64,000 nucleotides of DNA from VAZQ01 sp963827585 (GCA_963827585.1 CAWHCK010000014.1:1-64000), one strand, 5' to 3'; counted from the stretch's first letter, positions 42,975 to 53,140 are shown. A program made the numbers and translations. The notes: generated by a model not told the origin, from the sequence alone.

Positions 42975-45049
42975 ATGGATTTCGCCATGATTCAGCCAAA
43001 GCTTTCGCCAATATTGCTTAATTACGGTCAAGGGAGGCCAGGGGGAAGCCAGGGGGCGCAATTGTTTCTGGCACGCCGGTTTACTGCTGCTGTGACAGCA
43101 TCGTTGCTGATCGCAGGGGCATTTTTCGTCTTGTTCCTTTCAGTCGTGGACTCACGGGCGCAAGGGCAAATCGGCACCTGCGAAGATGCGGCCGAGCTCG
43201 CGGTCTTGTCCTCGCCGATCGCGCCGTGGAAGGGCGCGCCTTTGCGCGTCGTGTTCGCCGCGGAGAAGCCGCTCGAGGGCGAGCTTTCGCTGATCGCGCC
43301 CGATGGCAGCGTCGCGGCCAAATCGCGTGAGCGGCACGGCGGGCCGCCGTATTTCTGGTTCGCCGAGGTCGCGTCGCCGGCCGCGGGGAAGTGGCACGCG
43401 AAGCTCGACGCGAGCGCGCCCCGGCCGGGTGCAGCACGATCACGCGCGAGATCGCCGTGGCCGCCGCCGAGCCGCCGCGGCCGAGCGCGACGGAGGGAAG
43501 CCTCTGGCCGCTGCGCAATACCTGGAACCGCGAGACCGAGAACCTGTATTCGGCATGGATCGAGAAACTCTTCGACGCGCCGCTCGACGCGTCGCTGTCG
43601 TGGAAGGCCCTGCATGAAGTGCTGCGCGACAAATCGCGCAATGTCCTGTTCAACCATCTGGGCCTGCGCGAAGACCAGATGGGGCTCGTCATCCGGCCCG
43701 ACTGCGCCGACCTGCCGTACTTCCTGCGCGCCTATTTCGCGTTCAAGATGGGGCTGCCGTTCGGCTACGCGAAGTGCACGCGCGGCGGCGCCGGCGAGGG
43801 GCCGAGGTGCACGGCGTGGTGGAACATCCAGAATCTCGAGCCGGCGCCGGTCGCGCCCGAGCAGGAGATCGCAGCCGCCGGCGGGACCATGATGGACATG
43901 TTCCGCCAGCCGGTGGCGCCGCCCGCACCGGTCGCAACCGCGCCGAAGGGCCTCTCGCTCGCGGCGGCGAAGCGCATGGGGCTCGCGCCGGCGTTCGGTC
44001 ACTATCTGGCCCGGACCGTCGCCGACGGCGTCCATTCCGGATCCGGGCGAACGGCGGCGGCCGACGACAACACCGATTATTATCCCGTGTCGCTCAAGGA
44101 GGAGACGCTGCGGCCCGGCACCGTGTACGCCGATCCTTACGGGCACCTGCTGGTGCTGGTGAAGCGCGTTGCGCAGTCGGGCGGCGAGGCGGGCGTGTTC
44201 CTCGCGGTCGACGGGCAGCCCGACGGCACCGTCGCGCGCAAGCGCTTCTGGCGCGGCAACTTCCTGTTCGCGCAGGATCCCGCCCTCGGCGGCCCCGGGT
44301 TCAAGCACTTCCGCCCGGTCGTGCGCGACAAGAACGGCGCCTTGCGGCGGCTGACCAATGCCGAGATCGCGAAAGATCCGCAGTACGGCGATTTTTCGCT
44401 CGATCAGTCGCGGCTCGGGGTCGAGGACTTCTACGATCGCATGGATGACCTGATGTCGCCGGCGCCGCTCGATCCCATGCGCGCGATGAAGGAGGTGATC
44501 ACCTCGCTCGAGGAGCAGGTGAAGACGCGCGTGACGTCGGTCGAGAACGGGCGCAAGTTCCAGAGCAGCGGCCGCGGCGACGCGGAGATGCCGGACGGCG
44601 CGGCGATCTTCGAGACCACCGGCGCGTGGGAGGATTTCGCGACGCCGTCGCGCGATCTGCGTCTCCTGATCGCGATCGACGTGGTGCGCGGATTTCCGGA
44701 GCGCGTCATGCGCCGGCCCGAGCGCTACGCGATGCCGCAGGGGAAGAGCGTCGCGGCCGTGAAGGCCGAGCTGGAGAGCGTGCTCGCGACCGAGCTGGCG
44801 GCGCGCAAGTTCGCGTATACGCGCAGCGACGGCTCGGCGTGGACGCTCGCGCTCAAGGACGTGATCGACCGCATGGCCGCGCTCGAGATGGCGTACAACC
44901 TCAACGACTGCGTCGAGCTGCGCTGGGGCGCGCCGGACAAGAGCGACGAGGCCTCGACGTGCAAGCGGCGTGCGCCGGGCGCACAGCGCGCGAAGATGAC
45001 GGAGTACCGCACCTGGTTCCACGAGCGGCGCCGGCCGCCGCGCGGTTAG
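42975..45049 (+). CDS. Exported protein with NlpC/transglutaminase-like Cys-His pattern (one frameshift)
   Basis: This protein of about 690 residues has an N-terminal hydrophobic signal/anchor (FTAAVTASLLIAGAFFVLFL) and an Ig-like early part (VFAAEKPLEGELSLIAPDGS). A frameshift near 43427 moves the protein into another frame at APAGCSTITREIAV. The middle holds IRPDCADLPYFLRAYFAFKMGLPFGYAKC, a Cys at the start of a helix as in NlpC/P60 and transglutaminase folds. About 150 residues on is VYADPYGHLLVLVKRV, a His on a strand. That Cys-His order suggests a papain-like peptidase or transglutaminase, perhaps acting on the cell wall (inference). I cannot name the family. The C-terminal third is helical and ends in an Arg-rich tail. 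Confidence 0.65.
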
Positions 45050-45164
45050 CGGTCAGTGCAGCTCGCGTCGCGCCGAGTCATCGCACGGCGTTCATCCGAA
45101 TACCTGCGCTTAGCGCTGTCTCGTTGAAATAGAGCCAGCGCAAGCGGCAAACTCGGTCGGCTCC

Positions 45165-45198
45165 CCTCCCCCTTGTGGGGAGGGGTTGGGGGGGTCCA
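45165..45198. repeat. Family B repeat half, left flank of the IS481-type element
   Basis: CTCCCCTCCCCCTTGTGGGGAGGGGTTGGGG stops abruptly at the IS end. The expected continuation, GGTGGGGGTCGCAGTAGGG, is found directly beyond the right IS end at 46565. The transposon thus split one repeat. Confidence 0.7.
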
Positions 45199-46556
45199 AA
45201 CCGGGGACATGGGTGACAGAATAGACCGACGACATGGGTAACAGGTCAACTGATCGGCAGGGAGGACCCTGCCGATGGGATGGACGGAGACCCATGCTGT
45301 GGACGAACGGATGCGTTTTGTGATGGCGGTTGAGAAGCGAGAAGAGGCGTTCGCGGCGGTGTGCCGGCGCTTCGGAGTCAGCCGCAAGACCGGTTACAAG
45401 TGGCTTGGGCGATACGATGAGGCTGGCGTTGAAGGACTCATCGAAGCGCTCGCGAGCGCCGCTCAACCATCCGCACGCGATAATAGAGGCGGTCGCCGAG
45501 CGGTGCTTGGCGGTACGGCGCGCGCATCCCACCTGGGGACCGGCGAAGGTGCGAGCGTGGCTTGTCCGGTGCGTCCCGCAAAGCGAGTGGCCGGCAGCGA
45601 GCACGATCGGGGCGCTGTTCGATCGGGAGGGCTTGACGGTTAAGCGCCGCTTGCGGCGCCGCAGTCCGCTCTCGAGTGTACCTTTGCGCATTGCGGTGCA
45701 GCCAACGACGTGTGGCGCATGGACTTCAAGGGCTGGTTTCTCACTGGCGACGGCACGCATTGCGAGCCGCTGACGCTGAGCGATGCGCAGAGCCGCTATC
45801 TCTTGCGCTGCCAAGTCATGGGCGGAACGACGCCGATCATGTGTGGCCGGTCTGGACGCGGCCTTCCGCGAGTTCGGTCTGCCCAAGGGCCTGCGCTCCG
45901 ACAACGGAGCCCTCTTTGCCTCGCGCGGCGTGGGCGGGCTGTCGAAGCTGTCGGTCAAGGTGATCAAGGCGGGCGTGTTGCCTGAGCGGATCGCGCCCGG
46001 CAAGCCGCAGCAGAATGGCCGGCTGGAGCGGCTGCACCTGACGCTGTTGCAGGACACGGCGAATCGCCGGCGCGCTCGCTGCGCCAGCAGATGGATCGCT
46101 TCAAGATCTTCGAGCAGCTCTACAATGAAGAGCGTCCGCACGAAGCCCTCGGCAACGATACGCCGGCCGAGCACTACGCGTTCTCCCGCGGCGCTGGGAC
46201 GGCGTCTTGCGCGAGCCGGAGTACGTCAGCGCGCAGGCGGTCCGGCGGGTCCGCCACAACGGCGAGATCAGGTGGCAGGGCGGTACTGTCTACATCAGCG
46301 AGGCACTGATCGGCGAGCCGATCAGCCTGGTCGAGGATGCAGACGGCAGTTGGGCGGCCTTCTATGGGCCGATCGCGCTCGGCGTTATTGCTCATGGCGG
46401 CGACCGCCTGCGAAGGCCTAAACGCCGAACCCGTGGACTTGTGGACAACGCAAGGGCGTTGCCCACAAGCCCACAGGAGCAACAGCAGCAGACCTGAACG
46501 AAACGAGAAATGTGTTACCCATGTCCCGGTCAGAACTGTTACCCATGTCCCCGGTT
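45199..46556 (+). mobile_element. IS481-type insertion sequence, degenerate
   Basis: Terminal inverted repeats AACCGGGGACATGGGTGACA (left) and TGTTACCCATGTCCCCGGTT (right) match at 19 of 20 positions and define a 1,358-bp element. Sub-terminal copies of the same motif lie just inside both ends (45231 and 46513). No clear target-site duplication was found. The transposase is broken by several shifts, so the element is probably dead as sequenced. Confidence 0.85.
45275..46497 (+). pseudogene. IS481-family transposase, multiply frameshifted
   Basis: Pieces of one rve-type (DDE) integrase follow each other in changing frames. The N-terminal helix-turn-helix is in RMRFVMAVEKREEAFAAV and FGVSRKTGYKWLGRYDEAG. 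Then come HPTWGPAKVRAWL, WRMDFKGWFLTGDG (first Asp), EFGLPKGLRSDNGALFAS (second Asp), KPQQNGRLERLHLTL (Glu), YNEERPHEALG and a C-terminal beta domain, RVRHNGEIRWQGGTVYISEAL. At least five shifts are needed to join them. That is far more than other genes in the window, which points to real decay rather than only error. Confidence 0.88.
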
Positions 46557-46659
46557 GCTCAGGGTGGGGGTCGCAGTAGGGACACGATGACATGTCCGCA
46601 GGGTAACGACGCATTATCGAATATCGATAGCGTGCTCGAGGACATTCTCAGCGCAATGA

Positions 46660-46725
46660 CGACGACCCCCACCCCCAACCCCTCCCCACAAGGGGGAGGG
46701 GAGCACACCGAGTGCGCGGCCCCAA
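46660..46725. repeat. GC-rich palindromic repeat family B, copy 5
   Basis: ACGACCCCCACCCCCAACCCC and CTCCCCACAAGGGGGAGGGGAGCACACCGAGTG, the half-element in opposite orientation to the one that the IS split. Together they would have made a full hairpin before insertion. Confidence 0.65.
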
Positions 46726-46741
46726 CGGAATTCGCTCTTGA

Positions 46742-47119
46742 CTAGCCGCATGGCCGCGTCTGTGCGCCGGAGCTGTCATAGGCCGGAATGCATCCTGCGC
46801 CCCGCTTCGGGCTCTCCATCCTGACATCGCGATTGGGCCGCTTGCCCGTGCGCGGCTGGGAGGACGCCGGGACCGCCGGCTTCAGCTCCGGCTCGTGCGT
46901 CGAGCGACCCGTCGTTTCCGGTTCCGGCTCGATCGGAGCAACAGGGGTAACCGGCTCCGCGACGCTTTTCATCACGAACGGCTTGCCGTACGTCACTACC
47001 GTCCCGGGGAAAGGTTTGTACTCCGCCAAACCGGAGTTGGAGACGCGCGAGGGCTGCAGCAGGGCATACAGACCAAAAGCGAAACAAGCCCCCACGGCAC
47101 AATAGACAACAAGATGCAT
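46742..47119 (-). CDS. Small membrane-anchored hypothetical protein
   Basis: This 125-residue protein has one N-terminal membrane segment, MHLVVYCAVGACFAFGLYALL, then a Pro/Glu-rich stretch (PVTPVAPIEPEPETT) and a Lys/Arg-rich end (GKRPNRDVRMESPKRG) with one late Cys. I do not recognise a family. It is probably anchored in the inner membrane with a periplasmic tail. ATG 47119 puts the membrane helix at the start; the frame is open to 47224. Confidence 0.55.
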   Translation of the reverse strand: MHLVVYCAVGACFAFGLYALLQPSRVSNSGLAEYKPFPGTVVTYGKPFVMKSVAEPVTPVAPIEPEPETTGRSTHEPELKPAVPASSQPRTGKRPNRDVRMESPKRGAGCIPAYDSSGAQTRPCG

Positions 47120-47302
47120 GCCGAGCGCGGCGGTCACGCCATCGGGGCGATATCCAGAGTAAGCCGCGGTCAAGGTCGAAGCCCTCCAGCATGAGCTTCG
47201 TCCCCCCGTCGAGACCGCGGGCATTCTGGCGCCAACCCGAGAGCGAAAGCAAGCGCCGCGTGCTCGAAGAATGTCTTCGTGATTTCGAGTGCAGCGCTGA
47301 AT

Positions 47303-48708
47303 TCAGTGCGTGCAAGGATCGCTCAGGGCACGAAACGGCCTGGCATCTTCGAAGGCGCGGCTTGCGCGCAGGACAAGAGCGTCCGCACCGATTGCGCCGA
47401 TGATCTGGAGGCCGATCGGGAGCCCGTGCGCGTGCGTCCGCAGGGAATGGACGCCGCCGGCTACTGCGTCAGGTTGAATGGATAGCTGAACGGGCACCAA
47501 TCCGTCCACGCCTCGCCCCAGTCGCCCGATGGCGGCATCAGATGGCCCGCCTCGAAGGCGGCGAGCGGCATCGTCGGCGTCAAGAGGAGGTCATAGCGCT
47601 CAAAGAACCGGGCACATGCGCCATGCAGCTCCGCGCGCGCGAGCTGCGCGCGAATATAGTCGATCGCCGACGTCGCGAGCCCCTGCGCTGCGCCCGCAAC
47701 GAGGCCCGGGTCGGCGAGCTCGCGCACGCGCTCGCCATAGGACTGCAACAGCGCGGCGGCCGATGACCACCACAACGTGGTCCAGGCCGCGATCGGGTCG
47801 CCGCCGAGATCGGGATCGGCCTCGTCGACATGGGCGCCGAGCTCCGCGAACACGCCCGCCGCAGCCGCAACCGCCGTCGCGATTTCCGGCTCGACGCGCG
47901 TGGCGTAGCCGAGCCGCGGCGAGTACGCGACCTTGAGGCCGCGCACGCCGTCGTCGAGGCCGGTGCGGAAGTCGGGCGCGGGCGTGGTCCAGGCGTAGAC
48001 ATCGCGCAGGTCGGGCGCGGCCATGACGGTCAGCGCCAGCGCCGCGTCGGCAACCGATCGCGTCAGGCAGCCGACATGGGCGAGCGTCCCGAGCGGCGCG
48101 GCCGGCCAGGCCGGCACGCGCGCGCGCGTCGGCTTGATGCCGTAGCTGCCGCCGAACGCGGCCGGGATGCGGATCGATCCGCCGCCGTCCGTCCCGAGAT
48201 GGACATTGCCCATGCCGAGAACGACGGCGGCCACCGCGCCGCCGGAGGAGCCGCCGGGCGTCTTGCGCGTGTCCCACGGATTGCGCGTCACCCCGGTCAA
48301 CGGGCTGTCGGTCACGGCCTTCCAGCCGAACTCGGGCATCGTGGTCTTGCCGATCACGATCGCACCCTGCTCGCGCAGGCGGGCAACCGCCGGCGCATCT
48401 TCCTTCGACGGCGCGTCCGAGGTGAGCCTCGATCCGAACCGGGCGGGCATGCCGGCGACGAGCAGGTTGTCCTTGATGCCGACCGGGATGCCATCGAGCA
48501 GACCGCGGGGCGCGCCCGCCATCCAGCGCGCCTCGGACTCCTTTGCGCGCTCGAGGGCGCGCTCGGCATCCACGCAGCACCAGGCGTTGACGACGCCGTT
48601 ATGGCGATCGATCCGGTCGAGCACGGCACGCACCATCTCGACCGGCGAGAGCTCCTTGCGCCGATAGCGCGACAGCACCTCGGCAGCCGGCAGGAAGGCG
48701 ATGGCATC
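47303..48708 (-). pseudogene. Amidase-signature protein, decayed
   Basis: The amidase signature family (Ser-cisSer-Lys hydrolases) is evident: VGIKDNLLVAGMPAR (Lys), TRNPWDTRKTPGGSSGGAVAA (cis-Ser) and LGTDGGGSIRIPAAFGG (nucleophile Ser). Three lesions are seen. No ATG starts the N-terminus (DAIAFLPAAEVLSRYRRKELS is in frame only with a GTG at 48678). NLTQ is followed by TAG where homologues continue with Gln-Pro-Ala-Ala-Ser. The last part, GLPIGLQIIGAIGADALVL, is in another frame. If the TAG and the shift are sequence errors, the protein would be a normal ~465-residue amidase. Confidence 0.8.
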
Positions 48709-48829
48709 CTTTGGCGCTTGCGTTATGATCGAAGCCCTCCGTTCGCATCAGATCGTATCTCACGAACAGCGATCGTGGCCACGGCCCCTGCGGGCCCGAA
48801 AGCAAGGCCAGGCGGACGAGGGGAGCATC

Positions 48830-48960
48830 TCTCCGTTGTCATGCCCGCGAAGGCGGGCATCCAGTAACCCGTATACGAGGTGATTGAGGCCGAGACGGTG
48901 CCCTAAACCTGGTCCGGCGATTACTGGATCGTCCGCTTTCGCGGACGATGACACCGAGAG
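48830..48960. repeat. REP-like palindromes (family D)
   Basis: TTGTCATGCCCGCGAAGGCGGGCATCCAGTAA and, 80 nt on, GATTACTGGATCGTCCGCTTTCGCGGACGATGACA. Both are hairpins and share the ACTGGAT motif with the copies near 36330. They separate the decayed amidase from the Bug gene. Confidence 0.7.
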
Positions 48961-48999
48961 GTTCTCAAGTTGATCCCGATAGGACGAGGGGAGGAAACG

Positions 49000-49995
49000 A
49001 TGACGAACCGCCGGCAATTCTTGCAGTCGACGCTCGGGCTTCCTTTTGTCTCGGGAGCATTTTCGCTCGGGCCGGATCGGCTCCACGCGCAGGAGCCGTG
49101 GCCGACGCGCACGATCACCCTCGTGGTGCCGTTCCCGCCGGGCGGAACCGCCGACTTCGCGGGCCGCCCGCTCGCCGCGCATCTCGCCGACAAGCTCGGA
49201 CAGAACGTCGTGGTCGAGAACAAGGGCGGCGCGGGCGGCGGGATCGGGCACGCCTACGTCGCGCGCGCCGAGCCCGACGGCTACACGATCATGATCGCGC
49301 TCCCCTCGCTCGCCGTCATTCCCGAAGGCAACCGGCTGCAGGGCAAGCCCGCCGGCTACGAGATGGACCAGTTCGTGCCGCTCGCGCGGATGTTCGCCGA
49401 TCCGCCGATCCTGGCGGTGAAAAGCTCATCGCCGTGGAAGTCATTGGACGACTTCATCGCGGCGGTGAGAAACAACCCGGGCCGGATACCCTATGGCACG
49501 TCCGGGCACCTGGGCACCGTCCATCTGGCGATGGAGATGTTTCTCAACGCCGCGCAGCTCAAGATGATCCACGTGCCGTATCAGGGCGGCGGGCCTGCGT
49601 TCAACGCGCTCCTCTCGGACCAGGTGCCGGTGGTGCCGACGCTGAAGTCGATCGGCAAAGGCCAGATCGACGCCGGAAACATCCGCGTGCTGGCGCAATG
49701 GGGCACCGAACGGCTGGCGAACTTTCCGCACGCGCCGACGCTGCAGGAGGCCGGATATCCGGAGGTGATCTACATCCTCTGGGCCGGCGTGTTCGCGCCG
49801 AGGAAAACGCCGGCGCACGCGACGCGCATCCTGCGCGACGCGATCCGCCCGTTCATGCAGGACAAAGCCGTGGTCGAGCGTTTCGTGAAAGCGGGCAGCC
49901 AGGTCTCCTACATGGACGGGCCGGAATTCGCGCAGTTCCTGGACTCCGACACCGACCGCCTGCTCAAGGTGGTGCGCAAGATCGGCCTGTCGTAG
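49000..49995 (+). CDS. Bug/TTT-type solute-binding protein
   Basis: This 331-residue protein starts MTNRRQFLQSTLGLPFVSG, a leader with RR. Family blocks are ITLVVPFPPGGTADFAGRPLA, GQNVVVENKGGAGGGIGHA, AEPDGYTIMIA, IHVPYQGGGPAFNALL and WAGVFAPRKTPAHATRILRD. GGGGAGGAAACG before ATG 49000 is a strong ribosome-binding site. The C-terminus is a little different from the other Bug copies (SYMDGPEFAQFLDSDTDRL). No membrane partner is nearby. Confidence 0.9.
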   Translation: MTNRRQFLQSTLGLPFVSGAFSLGPDRLHAQEPWPTRTITLVVPFPPGGTADFAGRPLAAHLADKLGQNVVVENKGGAGGGIGHAYVARAEPDGYTIMIALPSLAVIPEGNRLQGKPAGYEMDQFVPLARMFADPPILAVKSSSPWKSLDDFIAAVRNNPGRIPYGTSGHLGTVHLAMEMFLNAAQLKMIHVPYQGGGPAFNALLSDQVPVVPTLKSIGKGQIDAGNIRVLAQWGTERLANFPHAPTLQEAGYPEVIYILWAGVFAPRKTPAHATRILRDAIRPFMQDKAVVERFVKAGSQVSYMDGPEFAQFLDSDTDRLLKVVRKIGLS

Positions 49996-50067
49996 CGGCG
50001 CGAGCGGCAAACTCGGTCTGCTCCCCTCCCCCTCCGACATTCTCCCGAAAGAGAGAGGCGAACGGAA

Positions 50068-50886
50068 TCAGGAGGCGCGTTTGGCGACAACCAACATTCG
50101 GATGAGCCGGCCCTCTTGTTCGGACCGGGCTGCATTGGCCTGACGATCCGGCATGTCGGCCCCCATGATCGTGCTTGGTCCAAGCTCGTCGGCGGGCCGC
50201 GCCTGCGTGCTCCCCGTGCTGCGCGTGCTGCCCGCTTCGTTCCCGCTCTCGATGTTGGTGAACCCGACCGCCCGCAGCCATTCCAGAATTTCCTCGGGCG
50301 TCGCGAGAAAACTGTAGGACGGGTCCATCGCCCACGGCAACGGATAGTACGGCGCGCCGGCCTGCCCCTGTGCCGCGTGGCTGAACGTGAAGCGGCCCCC
50401 GGGTGCAAGCACGCGATAGGATTCGGAGAACATGCGGCGCTTGTCTTCGACATTCATGGTGACGTTCTGACACCACACCAGATCGAAGCTCCGGTCCTCG
50501 TACGGCAGATCGGTGACACTTCCCTGACGGACGGAGATCTTGTGGTCGATACCGCAAAGCTTGTTCAGGCGCGTCGCCGTCTCGACATATTGCGGCGTGA
50601 GGTCGATCGCGTCGATCCGACATCCATAGGTGTGGGCGAGATAGCGACTGGAGCCGCCGACGCCACAGCCCGCATCGAGGACCCGCATGTCTCCGGTTAC
50701 GCGCACCAGCTCCGCCTGGGCCTTGGTCCCATTGAGACCGCCCCCGTGCAGCTGGTCGATCAAGTTCAGCATCTCGACCGTGGGATTGGCGGTGTCGTGT
50801 CCCGCCGACTTCAGGGCACCCATGATGCGGTCAACGAGGTCGTCGGCACCGTAGTGTGTCTGGACCGATGACTTTGCGGCAGTCAT
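50068..50886 (-). CDS. SAM-dependent methyltransferase, class I
   Basis: This 272-residue cytoplasmic enzyme has motif I MRVLDAGCGVGGSSRYLA, motif II IDAIDLTPQYVETA, the acidic IKV position as ISVRQGSVTDLP, motif IV FDLVWCQNVTMNV and the post-motif YRVLAPGGRFTFSH. It resembles sterol/tocopherol or UbiE/COQ5-type methylases, with an N-terminal ~55-residue helical extension (LVDRIMGALKSAGHD) like that of glycine/sarcosine-type enzymes. Substrate unknown. It is convergent with the Bug gene; the downstream gap holds a family B fragment. Confidence 0.88.
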   Translation of the reverse strand: MTAAKSSVQTHYGADDLVDRIMGALKSAGHDTANPTVEMLNLIDQLHGGGLNGTKAQAELVRVTGDMRVLDAGCGVGGSSRYLAHTYGCRIDAIDLTPQYVETATRLNKLCGIDHKISVRQGSVTDLPYEDRSFDLVWCQNVTMNVEDKRRMFSESYRVLAPGGRFTFSHAAQGQAGAPYYPLPWAMDPSYSFLATPEEILEWLRAVGFTNIESGNEAGSTRSTGSTQARPADELGPSTIMGADMPDRQANAARSEQEGRLIRMLVVAKRAS

Positions 50887-51157
50887 GTCCTCCTCCCTGA
50901 AATGATCAGGACACTATCGGTAAAAGAGGTGCAGCAATAGCGGTCTTGCAGCGGAACGGATTGGCGCGACGCCGAGAACGCGCTCGGGCGCCGAGCCCAC
51001 TGCGACCCCCACCCCCAACCCGCTGATTCCACTTCAACCGGCTGTCGCTATCGGGGGCAGCTCGGACAAGATATGCTCGCTGCGAGCTCTACTGCATATG
51101 ACCCCATTTGATCTTGGACCGCTGGCCGGCGCGGACGGGAGGAAGGGAGACGTCCTC

Positions 51158-52175
51158 ATGTTCGCCATGCGATGGCAGGCACTCATCACCCTCTTGCGGC
51201 CTGCTTGGCACTCTTCTTGTCACCCTTATTGGCGGCGCGGCGATGCTGTTGCCGGCGGCCGCCGACGCCGCGGAGACCTATCCGACCCGGCCGATCCGGC
51301 TGGTCGTGCCCTACCCCGCCGGCGGCGGCACCGACATCGTCGGCCGCGTGCTCGGCCAGAAGCTGTCCGAGAGCCTCGGCCAGCAGATCGTGGTCGACAA
51401 TCGCGGCGGCGCCGGCGGCACGCTCGGCACCGCGGCCGCCGCCAAGTCCGCGCCCGACGGCTACACGCTGCTGCTGGTGCCGACCAGCCACGTCATCAAT
51501 CCGAGCATCTATGCGAAGCTCCCTTACGACACCGAGAGGGATTTCGCGCCGATCACGATGGTCGCTTCCGCCGCGATCCTGATGGCGGTCAATCCGGGCG
51601 TGCCCGCCGACACGATCCGCGGCTTCGTCGAGGCCGCCAAGGCCCGCCCGCAGGCGCTCGGCACCTACGGCTCGGCGGGCGCGGGCACCGTGTTCCACCT
51701 GACCGCCGAGCTGTTCAAGCAGCTCTCCGGCCTGCCGCTGCTGCACGTGCCCTATCGCGGCGGCGGCCCGACCGTGACCGGGCTGATCGCAGGCGACATC
51801 CCGCTCGCCTTCGAGACCATGCTGGCGCTGCAGTCCCATGTCCGCGCCGGCACGCTGCGCGCCCTCGCGATCACGAGCCCACGGCGCAGCGCCGTGATGC
51901 CCGAGATCCCGACCACCGCGGAGGCCGGTTTCCCGCCGCTGGTCGCCGACAACTCGTACGCGCTGTTCGCGCCCGCCGGCACGCCGGCACCGATCCTGGC
52001 GCGGCTGCACGAGGCCACGGTGGCGGCGCTGGCGTTGCCGGAGGTCCGCGAACGGCTGCACGAGCAGGGCGCCGAGGTGGTCGGCAACAGGCCCGATGAG
52101 CTCGCCGCCTATGTCGCGGCCGAGATCCCGAAATGGGCCGCGCTGGCGCGCCAAGCCGGCGTGAAGCCCGACTGA
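51158..52175 (+). CDS. Bug/TTT-type solute-binding protein (frameshift in signal peptide)
   Basis: The mature protein is clear: YPTRPIRLVVPYPAGGGTDIVGR, GQQIVVDNRGGAGGTLG, APDGYTLLLVP, LLHVPYRGGGPTVTGLIAGDI and LFAPAGTPAPILARLHE. The best start, ATG 51158 behind GGAAGGGAGA, reads MFAMRWQALITL and then leaves the frame. The continuing leader, GLLGTLLVTLIGGAAMLLPAAADA, is in the mature-protein frame, so one indel near 51197 is required. It sits 14 nt upstream of a class II aldolase gene, implying that the receptor and the enzyme serve one substrate. Confidence 0.85.
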
Positions 52176-52189
52176 CAGGAGGCACCGAC

Positions 52190-52972
52190 ATGAGCGAAGC
52201 GATCATTCGCGACAAGACCGAATATCACGCGCGCACCAGCGAGGAGATGGAGCGCCATCTGGCGCTGCCGCCCTGGTCGCTGCGCCAGAAGATCGCGCTC
52301 ACCTGCCGGATCCTCGCCGCCGAGGGCCACGAGTCCGCGCTCGCCGGCCAGATCACCGCGCGCGGCGAACGGCGCGGCACCTACTGGATGCTGAGCTTCG
52401 GTCTCGGCTTCGACGAGGCGCGCGCCAGCAACATCGTGCTGGTCGACGACGATCTCGAGCTGCTCGAGGGCGACGGCATGGTGAACCCGTCGAACCGCTT
52501 CCATCTGTGGATCTACCGCCATCGGCCCGAGGTGACGGCGATCGTGCACACCCATCCGCCCTACTGCTCGGCGCTGTCGCTGGTCGGCCAGCCGCTCATT
52601 GCCGCCCACATGGACACGGCGATGTTCTACGACGACTGCGCCTTTCTCGCCGAATGGCCGGGGCCGCCGATCGGCGACGAGGAAGGCCAGATCATCCACG
52701 AGGCGCTGGGCGACAAGCGCGCCATCCTGCTGGCGCATCACGGCCAGCTGGTCGCGACCGCGACGATCGAGGAGGCCGCCGTGCTCGCGGTGTTCATCGA
52801 GCGCGCCGCACGCATGCAGGTGCTGGCGCAATCGATCGGCAAGATCAAGCCGATCGATCCCGCCTTCGCGCGCGAGGCGCACGACTACCGGCTCAAGCCG
52901 CGCGCGGTCGCCGCGACCTTCCATTATTTCGCGCGCCGGGCGCTCAAGCAGGAGCGCGACGTGCTGGAGTAG
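52190..52972 (+). CDS. Class II aldolase/adducin-family protein
   Basis: This 260-residue enzyme has LTCRILAAEGHESALAGQITAR at the start and the zinc-binding VTAIVHTHPPYCSALS (HxH). A late ILLAHHGQLVATATIEEAAVLAVFIERAA supplies the third His. These are the fuculose-1-phosphate-aldolase/adducin landmarks; relatives cleave or decarboxylate sugar phosphates and hydroxy acids. AGGAGG lies 8 nt before ATG 52190. It is co-transcribed with the Bug protein 14 nt upstream, so uptake and first catabolic step of a small organic acid is a reasonable inference. Confidence 0.9.
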   Translation: MSEAIIRDKTEYHARTSEEMERHLALPPWSLRQKIALTCRILAAEGHESALAGQITARGERRGTYWMLSFGLGFDEARASNIVLVDDDLELLEGDGMVNPSNRFHLWIYRHRPEVTAIVHTHPPYCSALSLVGQPLIAAHMDTAMFYDDCAFLAEWPGPPIGDEEGQIIHEALGDKRAILLAHHGQLVATATIEEAAVLAVFIERAARMQVLAQSIGKIKPIDPAFAREAHDYRLKPRAVAATFHYFARRALKQERDVLE

Positions 52973-53046
52973 CCGCGCGCTGGGCTGTGCCGGTTATTCC
53001 GCGCGCAACCCAACATCTCGAGCGAATGTCTTGCCGAAAGGCGTGA

Positions 53047-53140
53047 TGGGTTTCGCCATAGCCCGCGCTAAGGGCGTTGACGCCCGTCTTCCGCGGGCTA
53101 TGGACGGGCGTAAACGCCCTAATGGCTCAACCCATCCTAC
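53047..53140. repeat. Nested inverted repeat, related to 21966
   Basis: GATGGGTTTCGCCATAGCCCGCG at the left is mirrored by CGCGGGCTATGG and later GGCTCAACCCATCCTAC. GGGCGTTGACGCCC and GGGCGTAAACGCCC are small inner hairpins. It occupies most of the ~345-bp gap between the aldolase and the sensor kinase; no gene is visible there. Confidence 0.6.

Noticed and set aside
43028..45022. A 664-codon minus-strand frame opposite the NlpC-like gene
   Set aside because: It is Arg/His/Leu-rich with no recognisable motif; the plus strand shows coherent protein sequence.
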